The notes under the pieces were generated by a model. It ran no database searches. It was not told the origin of the DNA and saw only the letters and a list, made by a program, of their open reading frames with translations. Below, piece after piece: positions 17,580-27,231 of a DNA stretch of 64,000 nt (position 1 is the first letter of the stretch; every line of letters begins with the position of its first letter). The stretch lies in NCBI GenBank assembly GCA_963840545.1, contig CAWIZE010000002.1, positions 248,001 to 312,000 of the forward strand, given 5' to 3'. The position numbers and the translations under genes were made by a program. This stretch comes from JAKAWQ01 sp963840545 (lineage in GTDB: Bacteria > Pseudomonadota > Alphaproteobacteria > Acetobacterales > Acetobacteraceae).

Positions 17580-18788
17580 TCAGGCCGAAAGCGGCAGCAG
17601 CTTGATGCGCCTTCCTTCGACCCCGAGCGCGATCCGCCCCTCCTTGAGCGCCAGCGCGTCGGCGCCGAACATCTCGCGCCGCCAGCCGGCGAGCGCCGGG
17701 ATCTCCGGCTCGTCCTCGCCGGCGAGCCGCTCGATGTCTTCGGCCGAGGCGAGCAGGCGCGGGGCGACGTGGTGCGCCTCGCACTTGGCCGCGAGCAATA
17801 CCTTGAGCAGCGCGACGAGCGCCGGCGTCGCCCGCCCGCCCGGCCGCGCCGCCGGCGGCGCGGGCAGCGCCTCCTCGGGCAGCGCCTTGGCCGCGGCGAT
17901 CACGCCGAGCAGCGAGGCGCCCATCCGGCCCTCGGCGAAGCCGCGGCCAAGGCCGCGGGCGCGGGCGAGCGCATCGGCCGTGGCAGGCGCGGTCGCGGCG
18001 ATCTCGAGCAGCGTCTCGTCCTTGAGCACCCGCTGGCGCGGGATATCCACCCGCTGCGCCTCGCGCTCGCGCCAGGCCGCGACGGCGCGGAGAATCCCGA
18101 GCACCCGGCGGTTGGCGGTGCGCGGCTTGAGCCGCTCCCACATCGTCTCCGGATCGCTGCGGTAGGTCGCGGGGTCGGCGAGCACCGCCATCTCCTCGGC
18201 GACCCAGGCAAGCCGGCCCTCGCGCTCGAGCCGGGCGGCGAGCTTCTCATAGACCGTGCGGAGATAGGTTACATCGGACGCGGCATAGCCGACCTGCGCC
18301 GCCGAGAGCGGCCGGGCCGACCAGTCGCTGAAGCGGTGGGCCTTGTCGATGACGCCGCCGGTGAGGGAGGAGACGAGCTGGTCGTACCCGACCTGGTCGC
18401 CATAGCCCGCCACCATCGCCGCCACCTGCGTATCGAAGAGCGGCGCCGGCACCTGGCCGAAGATAAGGAGAAAAATCTCGACGTCCTGGCGGGCGGCGTG
18501 GAAGACCTTGGTCACCGCCGGGTCGGCAAGCAGCCTGCCGAGCGGGGCGAGATCGATCCCCCGCACCTCGGCATCGATCACCGCGGTCTCTTCCGTGCCC
18601 GCGAGCTGGACGACGCAGAGCCGCGGCCAGTACGTGCGCTCGCGCATGAACTCGGTATCGACGGTGACGAACCGCTCCTCGCCCAGCCGCGCGCAGAGCG
18701 CGGCCAGCGCTGCGGTGCTCTCGATCAGGGCGACGGGCGGGGTTCCGGGGCGCGTCGCGGCGGCAGCCGCGCGGACGGGACGGTCCAT
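17580..18788 (-). CDS. rnd: Ribonuclease D
   Basis: A 402-residue 3'-5' exoribonuclease. The DEDDy catalytic residues are visible in VDTEF (D44, E46), HAARQDVE (Asp) and YAASDVTY (Tyr/Asp), followed by an HRDC domain in the region near residues 215-300 (WREREAQRVDIPRQRVLKDE, the HRDC opening). It processes tRNA 3' ends and other stable RNAs in the cytosol. It is divergent from the cytochrome cluster, with 92 nt between starts. Confidence 0.92.
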   Translation of the reverse strand: MDRPVRAAAAATRPGTPPVALIESTAALAALCARLGEERFVTVDTEFMRERTYWPRLCVVQLAGTEETAVIDAEVRGIDLAPLGRLLADPAVTKVFHAARQDVEIFLLIFGQVPAPLFDTQVAAMVAGYGDQVGYDQLVSSLTGGVIDKAHRFSDWSARPLSAAQVGYAASDVTYLRTVYEKLAARLEREGRLAWVAEEMAVLADPATYRSDPETMWERLKPRTANRRVLGILRAVAAWREREAQRVDIPRQRVLKDETLLEIAATAPATADALARARGLGRGFAEGRMGASLLGVIAAAKALPEEALPAPPAARPGGRATPALVALLKVLLAAKCEAHHVAPRLLASAEDIERLAGEDEPEIPALAGWRREMFGADALALKEGRIALGVEGRRIKLLPLSA

Positions 18789-18880
18789 GCCCCGCTTCTA
18801 CACGCCGCGCCGGCCCCGGGAAAGGGAGGCCCGAAACCCCGTAAGGCTGGCGACAGGTAGCGCCCGTACCATCGGCGGCG

Positions 18881-20020
18881 ATGGACCAGGGCGGGACGAA
18901 TGCTGGGCTCGTGGCGGAGATCCGCGTCTGGGACGCGGGCGTGCGCGCCTTCCACTGGCTGCTCGCCGGCGCGGTCCTCGGCGCGGCCTATACCGGCTTC
19001 TTCGAGAAGCGGCTGGCGCTCGGCCTCCATCTGATCCTCGGCATCGCCGTCCTCCTCCTGCTCGGCTTCCGCCTCGTCTGGGGCTTCCTCGGCGGCACCT
19101 ATGCGCGCTTCTCGAGCTTCCTCCACCCGCCCGAGGTGGTGGCCGAGCACGTGCGCGCGCTTCGCGACCCCGAGCCCGCGCGCCATCTCGGCCACAACCC
19201 GCTCGGCGCGCTCATGGTCTGGGCACTCCTCGCCGTGCTCGCGGCGATCGCGGCGAGCGGGGCGATCGCCCTCGGCGGGATGCTGAAGCAGGGCCCGTTC
19301 GCGCTCTTCCTCGCGTACAGCACGGGCCGCTTCCTCCTCCACCTGCACCTGGCGCTCGCGATCCTGCTGGTGGCGATGGTGCTCGCGCATCTCGGCGGCG
19401 TCGTGTTCGAGAGCCGGCGGCACGGCGAGAGCCTGGTGCGCGCGATGCTGACCGGGCGCAAACCGGCCCTCCCGCCGGCCGAGGCGGCGCCCCCCGCGCG
19501 GGCGCGGCCGTTCGCCGCCGCGGCGATCCTCGGCCTCGGATTTCTTGCCGGCGCCGCCGGCGTCGCGCGCCTGGCCGCGCGGCCAGGGCTCGGCGTGCCG
19601 CCCGCCCGGCTCGACAAGACCTACGCGGCCGACTGCTCGGGCTGCCACATGGCCTACCCGCCGGAACTGCTGCCGGCACCCTCGTGGGCGGCGATCATGG
19701 CGAACCTCTCCAACCATTTCGGCGAAGACGCGAGCCTCGGGCGGAGCGACACGGCGGCGATCGCGGCCTATCTCCAGGCCAATTCCGCCGGGCGGTGGGA
19801 CACGCTCCCCGCGCATCTCTTCCGCGTCGTCGATCCGGCGAGGCCCGGCACGATCTCGGCGACACCGGCGTGGAAGCGCATCCACCGGCGCATTCCGGCC
19901 GCAACGTTCCGCGCCCAGCTCGTGGGCAGCCCCGCCAATTGCGCCGCCTGCCACGCCGACGCCGCGAGCGGCGGCTTCGCGCCCCAAAGAATCCACATCC
20001 CTGAAGCGGCGAAGCCATGA
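18881..20020 (+). CDS. Cytochrome b561-type membrane protein fused to a diheme cytochrome c (DHC) domain
   Basis: A 379-residue protein. Residues 1-200 form a four-helix b561 domain with candidate heme-b histidines in AFHWLL, LHLILG, HLHLAL and VLAHLG. After another helix near 215-235 comes a periplasmic domain with two c-type heme sites, CSGCH and CAACH. That domain repeats the sequence of the separate DHC protein two genes downstream (CHMAYPPELLPAPSWAAIM and NHFGEDASL). It probably passes electrons between the quinone pool and the periplasmic partners. Its stop overlaps the next start (ATGATG). Confidence 0.85.
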   Translation: MDQGGTNAGLVAEIRVWDAGVRAFHWLLAGAVLGAAYTGFFEKRLALGLHLILGIAVLLLLGFRLVWGFLGGTYARFSSFLHPPEVVAEHVRALRDPEPARHLGHNPLGALMVWALLAVLAAIAASGAIALGGMLKQGPFALFLAYSTGRFLLHLHLALAILLVAMVLAHLGGVVFESRRHGESLVRAMLTGRKPALPPAEAAPPARARPFAAAAILGLGFLAGAAGVARLAARPGLGVPPARLDKTYAADCSGCHMAYPPELLPAPSWAAIMANLSNHFGEDASLGRSDTAAIAAYLQANSAGRWDTLPAHLFRVVDPARPGTISATPAWKRIHRRIPAATFRAQLVGSPANCAACHADAASGGFAPQRIHIPEAAKP

Positions 20021-20469
20021 TGCGACTTCCTTCCTTTCGCCGCCCTGCTTTCGTCGCCTTGGCGCTGCTGCTCGCCTGCGGCGGCGCGGCCCTGGCGACG
20101 ACGATTGCCCAATACGCGGCGGATCGGCAGGCGATCCTGAACCACTACGCAACGCTCGCGAAGCAGCAGGACCCCGGCTTCGAGGGCTTCTCCGCCGCCG
20201 CGGGCAAGGCCTTCTTCCTCGCCCATCCCAGGGCGGCGCGGTCGGCCACGCCCTCGTGCTCCTCCTGCCACACCACGGACCCCCGCAACTGGGGGATGAC
20301 GCGGGCGGGCAAGCGGATCGCGCCGGTTGCGGTCTCCGTCACGCCCTCGCGCTTCACCGACCCCAGCAAGGTCGCGCTGTGGTTCCGGCGAAACTGCCAC
20401 TCGGTCTACGGGCGCGCCTGCACCGCGATCGAAAAGGGCAACTACATCACCTTCATGGCGAGCCAGTGA
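20017..20469 (+). CDS. shp: DUF1924 monoheme cytochrome c, SHP (sphaeroides heme protein) family
   Basis: A 150-residue secreted protein: signal peptide to about residue 27 (LACGGAALA), one heme site CSSCH near 82-86, TTDPRNWG after the heme, and FRRNCHSVYGRAC near the C-terminus, with two cysteines able to form a disulfide. This matches DUF1924/SHP of Rhodobacter sphaeroides, a high-spin heme protein with a removable Asn ligand that binds O2 or NO and is reduced by DHC. The gene lies between a b561-DHC fusion and a DHC gene, as expected for this system. Confidence 0.85.
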   Translation: MMRLPSFRRPAFVALALLLACGGAALATTIAQYAADRQAILNHYATLAKQQDPGFEGFSAAAGKAFFLAHPRAARSATPSCSSCHTTDPRNWGMTRAGKRIAPVAVSVTPSRFTDPSKVALWFRRNCHSVYGRACTAIEKGNYITFMASQ

Positions 20470-20471
20470 TC

Positions 20472-20981
20472 ATGCGCCGATCCATTTTTCTCCTCATCGC
20501 AGTGGCCGCCTCGCTGCTCGCGGTCCTCGCAGTCCGCGGCACCGGGACAGCGGGAGCTCAGCCCGCCGCCGCCCCGCCCGCGCAGTCCGGCGCGCAGCTC
20601 TACGCGGCGCAGTGCAGCACCTGCCACATGGCCTATCCGCCCTGGCTGCTGCCGGCCCGCTCGTGGCGCGCCATCATCGGCAACCTGACCAACCATTTCG
20701 GCGAGGACGCGAGCCTCTCCAAGGGTCAGACCGCTTCGGTGCTCGCCTTTGCGGTGGGCAACGCGGCCGATTCGCCGTCCGGCGATTCGCGAATCCTGGA
20801 TGGCCTGGCCCCCAACGCCACGCCGCTCAAGATCACCGACCTGCCGGTATGGCGGGCGATCCATCGGGAAATGCTGACCTCCGGGCAAATGACGTTGGGC
20901 ACCGGGCCGCACGCGGCGGCGAACTGTGGCCAATGCCACGGGGCCGGCGGCGGTGGCGAAGGGGGCGAGGGCGGCGGCTGA
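20472..20981 (+). CDS. dhc: Diheme cytochrome c (DHC), electron donor to SHP
   Basis: A 169-residue secreted protein: signal peptide to about residue 30, first heme site CSTCH followed by MAYPPWLLPARSWRAII, NHFGEDASLS, then a second heme site CGQCH near the C-terminus and a glycine-rich tail. In R. sphaeroides, DHC reduces SHP and is encoded beside it and a b-type cytochrome. Here a second DHC domain is present as part of the b561 gene. The ATG at 20472 lies two nt after the SHP stop. Confidence 0.87.
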   Translation: MRRSIFLLIAVAASLLAVLAVRGTGTAGAQPAAAPPAQSGAQLYAAQCSTCHMAYPPWLLPARSWRAIIGNLTNHFGEDASLSKGQTASVLAFAVGNAADSPSGDSRILDGLAPNATPLKITDLPVWRAIHREMLTSGQMTLGTGPHAAANCGQCHGAGGGGEGGEGGG

Positions 20982-21069
20982 ACGCCCGAGGGGGACGCAT
21001 CCCCTTGGGTTGACAGGGCCGGGCCGGTGGGGGCTTCTGCCGCCCTTTCCCCCCAGCCGGACCTGTCGG

Positions 21070-22857
21070 ATGCACCCCTATCGCACGCATGATTGCGGCG
21101 GGCTCAGCGCCGCCGCCATCGGGACCGCCGCCCGCCTCTCGGGCTGGGTGCATGCGAAGCGCGACCATGGCGGGCTGCTCTTCATCGATCTGCGCGATCA
21201 TTTCGGTCTCACCCAGTGCGTCTTCGATCGCGAGAGCGCGGTCTTCGCCGCGGCCGAGCGCATCCGGGTGGAGAGCGTGGTGACGCTCACCGGGACGGTG
21301 GTCGCGCGCGCTCCGGGCACCGCCAATCCGAAGCTGCGGACCGGGGAGATCGAGCTTCGGGTGGCGGAGCTCGCGCTCCAGTCCGCGGCCGACGTGCTGC
21401 CGATCCAGATCGCCGGCGAGGCGGAGTTCCCGGAAGACCTCCGGCTCAAATACCGCTTCCTCGACCTGCGGCGGGAAAAGATGCACCGCAACATCATGCT
21501 CCGGACGGCGGTGATCGCCTCGATCCGAAGGCGGATGCTGGAGGCCGGGTTCGCCGAGTTCACGACGCCGATCCTGACTGCCTCCTCGCCCGAGGGCGCG
21601 CGCGACTTCCTGGTGCCGGCGCGGTTGCACCCCGGAAAATTCTACGCGCTGCCGCAGGCGCCGCAACAATTCAAGCAGCTCATCATGGTCGCCGGGTTCG
21701 ACCGCTATTTCCAGATCGCGCCCTGCTTCCGCGACGAGGCCTCGCGCGCCGACCGCAGCCCGGGCGAGTTCTACCAGCTCGATTTCGAGATGAGTTTTGT
21801 CACTCAGGAGGACGTGTTCGCCGCGATCGAGCCGGTGATCGCCGGCGTCTTCGCCGAGTTCGCCGCCGGGCGGGCGGTGGATTTCCCCCCGTTCCAGCGC
21901 ATCCCCTACGACACCGCGCTGGCCGAATTCGGCACCGACAAGCCGGATCTCAGGAACCCGCTCCGGATCCGCGACGTGACGGAGCATTTCCGCGCTGGCG
22001 GTTTTTCCCTCTTCGCCCGGGTCGCCGCCGGCGGGGGAGTGGTCCGCGCGATTCCGGCGCCGGGCGCGGCAGGCCGGCCGCGGAGCTTCTTCGACAAGCT
22101 CAACGAGTGGGCGCGGGCCGAGGGCGCGGGCGGGCTCGGCTATATCCTCTTCGACGGGGAAGGGGCGAAGGGGCCGATCGCGCGCAACCTCGAGCCGGCG
22201 CGCGCCGCTGCGATCCGCGAGGCCTGCGGGCTCGCGCCTGGGGACGCCGTGTTCTTCGCCGCGGGGAAGCGGGGAGAGGTGGAAAAATTCGCGGGCACCG
22301 TGCGGACGCGGCTGGGCGAAGAGCTCGGGCTCTGCGAGCGCGGCGCCTTCCGCTTCTGCTGGATCACCGACTTCCCGATGTACGAGCGGAACGAGGAGAC
22401 CGGCCAGATCGATTTCAGCCACAACCCCTTCAGCATGCCGCAGGGCGGGCTCGCGGCGCTCGAGACCGAGGACCCGCTGACCATCAAGGCCTACCAGTAC
22501 GACATCGTGTGCAACGGGGTGGAGCTCTCCTCGGGCGCGATCCGCAACCACCGGCCCGACATCATGCTCCGCGCCTTCGCGATCGCGGGCTATCCGGCCG
22601 AGGAGGTGGAGCGGCGGTTCGGCGGCATGCTGAACGCCTTCCGCTACGGCGCCCCGCCGCATGGCGGCTCGGCGCCGGGGATCGACCGCATCGTCATGCT
22701 GCTCGCCGAGGAGCCGAACATCCGCGAGGTGATCCTCTTCCCGCTCAACCAGCGCGGGGAGGACCTGATGATGGGGGCGCCGGCGGAAGTCACGGCGGCA
22801 CGCCTCAAGGAGCTCGCGATCCGGCTCGATCTGCCACCCAAGCGTGAGGCAGGCTGA
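21070..22857 (+). CDS. aspS: Aspartyl-tRNA synthetase
   Basis: A 595-residue class II synthetase of bacterial type: N-terminal OB anticodon-binding domain (LSGWVHAKRDHGGLLFIDLR split at about residues 20-45), motif 2 FRDEASRADR, an inserted GAD domain around residues 290-400, LSSGAIRNH, and motif 3 GIDRIVMLL near the C-terminus. The ATG at 21070 is chosen because family similarity begins at MHPYRTHDCG; the open frame continues further upstream. Whether it is a discriminating or non-discriminating enzyme cannot be told by eye. Confidence 0.95.
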   Translation: MHPYRTHDCGGLSAAAIGTAARLSGWVHAKRDHGGLLFIDLRDHFGLTQCVFDRESAVFAAAERIRVESVVTLTGTVVARAPGTANPKLRTGEIELRVAELALQSAADVLPIQIAGEAEFPEDLRLKYRFLDLRREKMHRNIMLRTAVIASIRRRMLEAGFAEFTTPILTASSPEGARDFLVPARLHPGKFYALPQAPQQFKQLIMVAGFDRYFQIAPCFRDEASRADRSPGEFYQLDFEMSFVTQEDVFAAIEPVIAGVFAEFAAGRAVDFPPFQRIPYDTALAEFGTDKPDLRNPLRIRDVTEHFRAGGFSLFARVAAGGGVVRAIPAPGAAGRPRSFFDKLNEWARAEGAGGLGYILFDGEGAKGPIARNLEPARAAAIREACGLAPGDAVFFAAGKRGEVEKFAGTVRTRLGEELGLCERGAFRFCWITDFPMYERNEETGQIDFSHNPFSMPQGGLAALETEDPLTIKAYQYDIVCNGVELSSGAIRNHRPDIMLRAFAIAGYPAEEVERRFGGMLNAFRYGAPPHGGSAPGIDRIVMLLAEEPNIREVILFPLNQRGEDLMMGAPAEVTAARLKELAIRLDLPPKREAG

Positions 22858-22907
22858 CAGCCTCGGCGATTTGTCTCTATCCTGCCGCGCCGCAACCCGG
22901 AGCCTGC

Positions 22908-23741
22908 ATGCGCCGAATTCTTATGCTTTCCCTGTTGGGCGCGGTCATGGCGATGGCCGGCGCCCGGGCCGTGGCGGCAGGCCCGGCGGCGGAGCCGGCC
23001 TTGCCCTTTGTCGGCCAGGACGCCTTCTACCAGCTCCGGCTCGGGGCGCCCGGCGGCGGCAACGTGGTCGCGGGCGGCGGCCGGATGGGCTACGAAGTGA
23101 TCGACGCGTGCAACGGCTGGGCCGTGCGCCAGCGGCTCGAGATGACGCTGATCGACGGGGACGGGGCGGTGACGCACACGATCTCCGATTACGCGACCTG
23201 GGAGGCGAAGGACGGCCTCGCCTTCCGCTTCCACACCGTGGACACGACCGACGGCGAGGTGGACGACCGGCTGGACGGCGAGGCGCATCTCGACCGGCCG
23301 GGCGGACCGGGCGAGGTGACCTATACGGCGCCGAAACCGGCCACCATGGCGCTGCCCCCCGGCACGATGTTCCCGATGTGGCAGACCGAGGCGATCATCC
23401 GGGCGGCGCAGGCGGGCAAGAAGTTCATCACCATGCCGCTCTTCGACGGCACCGGCGCGGACGGCGCCTCCTTGAGCTCGGTGGCGATCGACGGCTGGGA
23501 CGCGCCGGCGGCGGAACGCGAGATCGGGGCCGCGGGCCGCTTCCCGCTGCTTGCAGCGCTCCCGAGCACGCGCGTGCACGTCGCCTTCTTCAGCCGCAAG
23601 CCCGATGCGATGCTGCCCGACTTCGAGATCGCCATGCGCTACTTCTCCAACGGCGTGGCCGACGGGCTGGCGATGGATTTCGGCGATTTCACCATGGAGG
23701 GGCAGCTGGCCCACCTCGCCATCCTGCCGAACCATTGCTGA
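22908..23741 (+). CDS. DUF1849 / EipB-like periplasmic envelope protein
   Basis: A 277-residue secreted protein: signal peptide to about residue 25 (MAGARAVAA), then the DUF1849 features YEVIDACNGWAVRQRLEMT and a beta-rich body. The protein ends in NHC; one Cys in the CxGW motif and one at the C-terminus match the conserved disulfide pair of Brucella EipB, a spiral beta protein needed for envelope integrity. It stands alone, between aspS and ctaE. Confidence is on family; its local role is unknown. Confidence 0.8.
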   Translation: MRRILMLSLLGAVMAMAGARAVAAGPAAEPALPFVGQDAFYQLRLGAPGGGNVVAGGGRMGYEVIDACNGWAVRQRLEMTLIDGDGAVTHTISDYATWEAKDGLAFRFHTVDTTDGEVDDRLDGEAHLDRPGGPGEVTYTAPKPATMALPPGTMFPMWQTEAIIRAAQAGKKFITMPLFDGTGADGASLSSVAIDGWDAPAAEREIGAAGRFPLLAALPSTRVHVAFFSRKPDAMLPDFEIAMRYFSNGVADGLAMDFGDFTMEGQLAHLAILPNHC

Positions 23742-23855
23742 GGCCTCGAGGGCCGGGGATTTACCCTTTGAAGGAGCGCTTTTTTTTGGGATGATGACGC
23801 CGCTCCGTCCGACGACCACCCTCGGGCGGCAATAAAGGACGGAAACAGAAAAGAC

Positions 23856-24704
23856 ATGAGCAGCGAGACGCACGATTCCCCGCTGGTGACCCCCTCGGGG
23901 CTGAAGCAGCCGTACCATCTGGTCGACCCGAGCCCCTGGCCGATCATCGGCGCGTTCTTCGGCGCGATGGTGCTGGTCGGCATCATCATGATCGGCAACT
24001 TCAACAACTACACGCTGCTGGTGATCGGCGTGCTCGGCGTCGCCTTCGTGATGGTCATGTGGTGGCGGGACGTGCTGCGGGAGAGCCGGACGCCCGGCCT
24101 GCATTCGCCGATCGTCCGGCTCGGGCTGCGCTACGGGATGCTCTTCTTCATCACCAGCGAGGTGATGTTCTTCGTCGCCTTCTTCTGGGCCTTCTTCAAC
24201 TTCGCCCTGTTCCCCGAGCACGTCTCCTTCGCCAAGATCGCCGAGTGGCCGCCCGCCGGGATCCACACCGACAATCCGTTCAGCGTGCCCTTCCTGCTGA
24301 CGATGATCCTGCTGCTCTCGGGAACGACCGTGACCTGGGCGCACCATTGCCTGCTCGAGAGGGACCGCAAGGGGCTGATCACCGGGCTCGGCCTCACCGT
24401 CCTGCTCGGCATCTCCTTCACCGCCGGGCAGATCTACGAGTATACGCACGCGCCGTTCGCATTCCGCGGCGGGATCTATCCTTCGGTCTTCTTCCTCGCC
24501 ACCGGCTTCCACGGGTTCCATGTCATCGTCGGCACCTGCTTCCTCGCCGTCTGCTGGTTCCGCGCCCGCGACGGGGAATTCACCCCCGAGCGGCATTTCG
24601 GCTTCGAGGCCGCCGCCTGGTACTGGCACTTCGTCGATGTCGTGTGGCTCTTCCTCTTCACCTTCGTCTATCTCTGGGGCGCGAGCGCCGTCACTGTTGG
24701 CTGA
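23856..24704 (+). CDS. ctaE: Cytochrome c oxidase subunit III
   Basis: A 282-residue inner-membrane protein with seven helices. It opens KQPYHLVDPSPWPI and has SEVMFFVAFFWAFF, VTWAHH and GFHGFHVIVGT, and ends in WYWHFVDVVWLFLF, all signatures of aa3-type subunit III. It is part of respiratory complex IV. Subunits I and II and the assembly factors are not in the window. SURF1 follows at once, the normal alphaproteobacterial order. Confidence 0.96.
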   Translation: MSSETHDSPLVTPSGLKQPYHLVDPSPWPIIGAFFGAMVLVGIIMIGNFNNYTLLVIGVLGVAFVMVMWWRDVLRESRTPGLHSPIVRLGLRYGMLFFITSEVMFFVAFFWAFFNFALFPEHVSFAKIAEWPPAGIHTDNPFSVPFLLTMILLLSGTTVTWAHHCLLERDRKGLITGLGLTVLLGISFTAGQIYEYTHAPFAFRGGIYPSVFFLATGFHGFHVIVGTCFLAVCWFRARDGEFTPERHFGFEAAAWYWHFVDVVWLFLFTFVYLWGASAVTVG

Positions 24705-24750
24705 CCGGGTGGCTGACCGGGTGGCTGACCGGCCGGCTGACCGGGCGGCT
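24699..24750. repeat. Tandem 12-bp repeat across the ctaE stop and SURF1 start
   Basis: The unit GGCTGACCGGGT is repeated four times with small changes (24699, 24711, 24723, 24735), then a partial copy. The first copy contains the ctaE TGA stop. Later copies give the SURF1 leader its VADRVADRPADR repeat and create GTG codons at 24709 and 24721. Confidence 0.9.
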
Positions 24751-25436
24751 GAGCAGCGCCGTCCGGGGCTGGCGCTGCCGGGGGTGCTCGCCGCCCTGCT
24801 GGTCGCGCTGCTGGTCGGGCTCGGGGTCTGGCAGCTTCACCGCCTCACCTGGAAGCTCGCCATCCTGGCCGAGATCCGCGCCGCCGAGGCGCGGCCGGGC
24901 ATTCCCCTCTCCGACCATCCCGGGCCCTACGCAAAGGTGACCGTCGCCGGGGTTCTGCGCCCGGACCTGGCCGCGCTCTACGGCGACCAGGTGGAGACCA
25001 CCGCGCAGGGCTTCGCGGAGGGCGGCCAGCTCATCGTGCCGCTCGAGCGGGGCGCGGCGCCGCCGGTCCTGGTCGATCTCGGCTGGGTGCCGATGACCGA
25101 TCGCGTCCCCGCGACCCTCCCCGCCGGCCCGACCTTGCTCGCCGGGTATCTCAGCCCGCCCGATCATCCGGGCTTCCTCTCCGCGCCCGACGATGTCCCG
25201 GGGCGGCGGTTCTATACCCTCGATCCGGCACGGATCGGCGCCGCGCTGGGCCTGCCGCGCGTCGCCCCCTTCACCCTGATCGTGCTCGGCCCGCGTGAGC
25301 CCGGGGTCTACCCGATGCCTGCCGAGCACCTGCCGCACCCGCCCAACAATCATCTCGAATACGCGCTGACCTGGTTCGGGCTCGCCGCGGTCGTGGTCTT
25401 CGAGTTCGGCTTCTGGGCCCGCCAGAGGCTGCGTTC

Positions 25437-25440
<4 letters not shown>
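24709..25440 (+). CDS. SURF1-family cytochrome oxidase assembly protein
   Basis: About 243 residues with two membrane helices, one near the N-terminus (LPGVLAALLVALLVGLGVWQL) and one near the C-terminus (EYALTWFGLAAVVVFEF), enclosing a periplasmic domain. VDLGWVP, the GxLxPP-type segment GYLSPPDHPG and NNHLEYALTWFGLA are SURF1 features. It supports heme a insertion into the oxidase. The start is uncertain: TTG 24697, GTG 24709 and GTG 24721 are all in frame within the repeat. GTG 24709 leaves 4 nt after ctaE. Its stop overlaps the M32 gene (ATGA). Confidence 0.87.
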
Positions 25441-26924
<1,484 letters not shown>

Positions 26925-27037
26925 GGAAAAAGCCCCAGGAACGGGATGGAGGGTATTGGAAACGCCGCGATTTCGCCCGCCCGGGAAGAATGGAAGTGGG
27001 CGAAGTGGGCGTATCGTGGGGGGGTTTGAAAATTAAT

Positions 27038-27052
27038 TTGATTTAGAATCAA
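27038..27052. promoter_or_regulatory. AT-rich dyad in the 307-nt spacer after the M32 gene
   Basis: TTGATT-TAG-AATCAA is a perfect inverted repeat in an AT-rich patch (27026-27062) that stands out from the surrounding GC-rich DNA. The spacer 26925-27231 holds no gene that I can support; it contains this dyad and, further down, the block at 27144-27186. The dyad could be a regulator site or AT-rich promoter element for the aminotransferase gene. Confidence 0.4.
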
Positions 27053-27143
27053 TTGGATAGGAGGAGAGCGAGCGGCGCGAAGGGGATTTTCGCGCCCGAA
27101 TCAGGCAGATAATGGCCGAAAACCCGATCGGGCCGGGGCCGCC

Positions 27144-27186
27144 GCATAAGAGACCGTTATAGGCGGGGCGCCAATCCGTCTTGGAC
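27144..27186 (+). promoter_or_regulatory. Conserved 43-nt regulatory block upstream of the aminotransferase gene
   Basis: GCATAAG, 21 nt, then CAATCCGTCTTGGAC. The left part is an ATAA-N7-TTAT dyad; the right part has a CAA-N6-TTG dyad. The same two elements at the same spacing recur at 30021-30063 before the ABC transporter. It ends 45 nt before the ATG at 27232. Confidence 0.6.
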
Positions 27187-27231
27187 AATCGGGCCCGCGG
27201 CGGGCATGCCGGCCGGCCATTCCCTGGAGCC

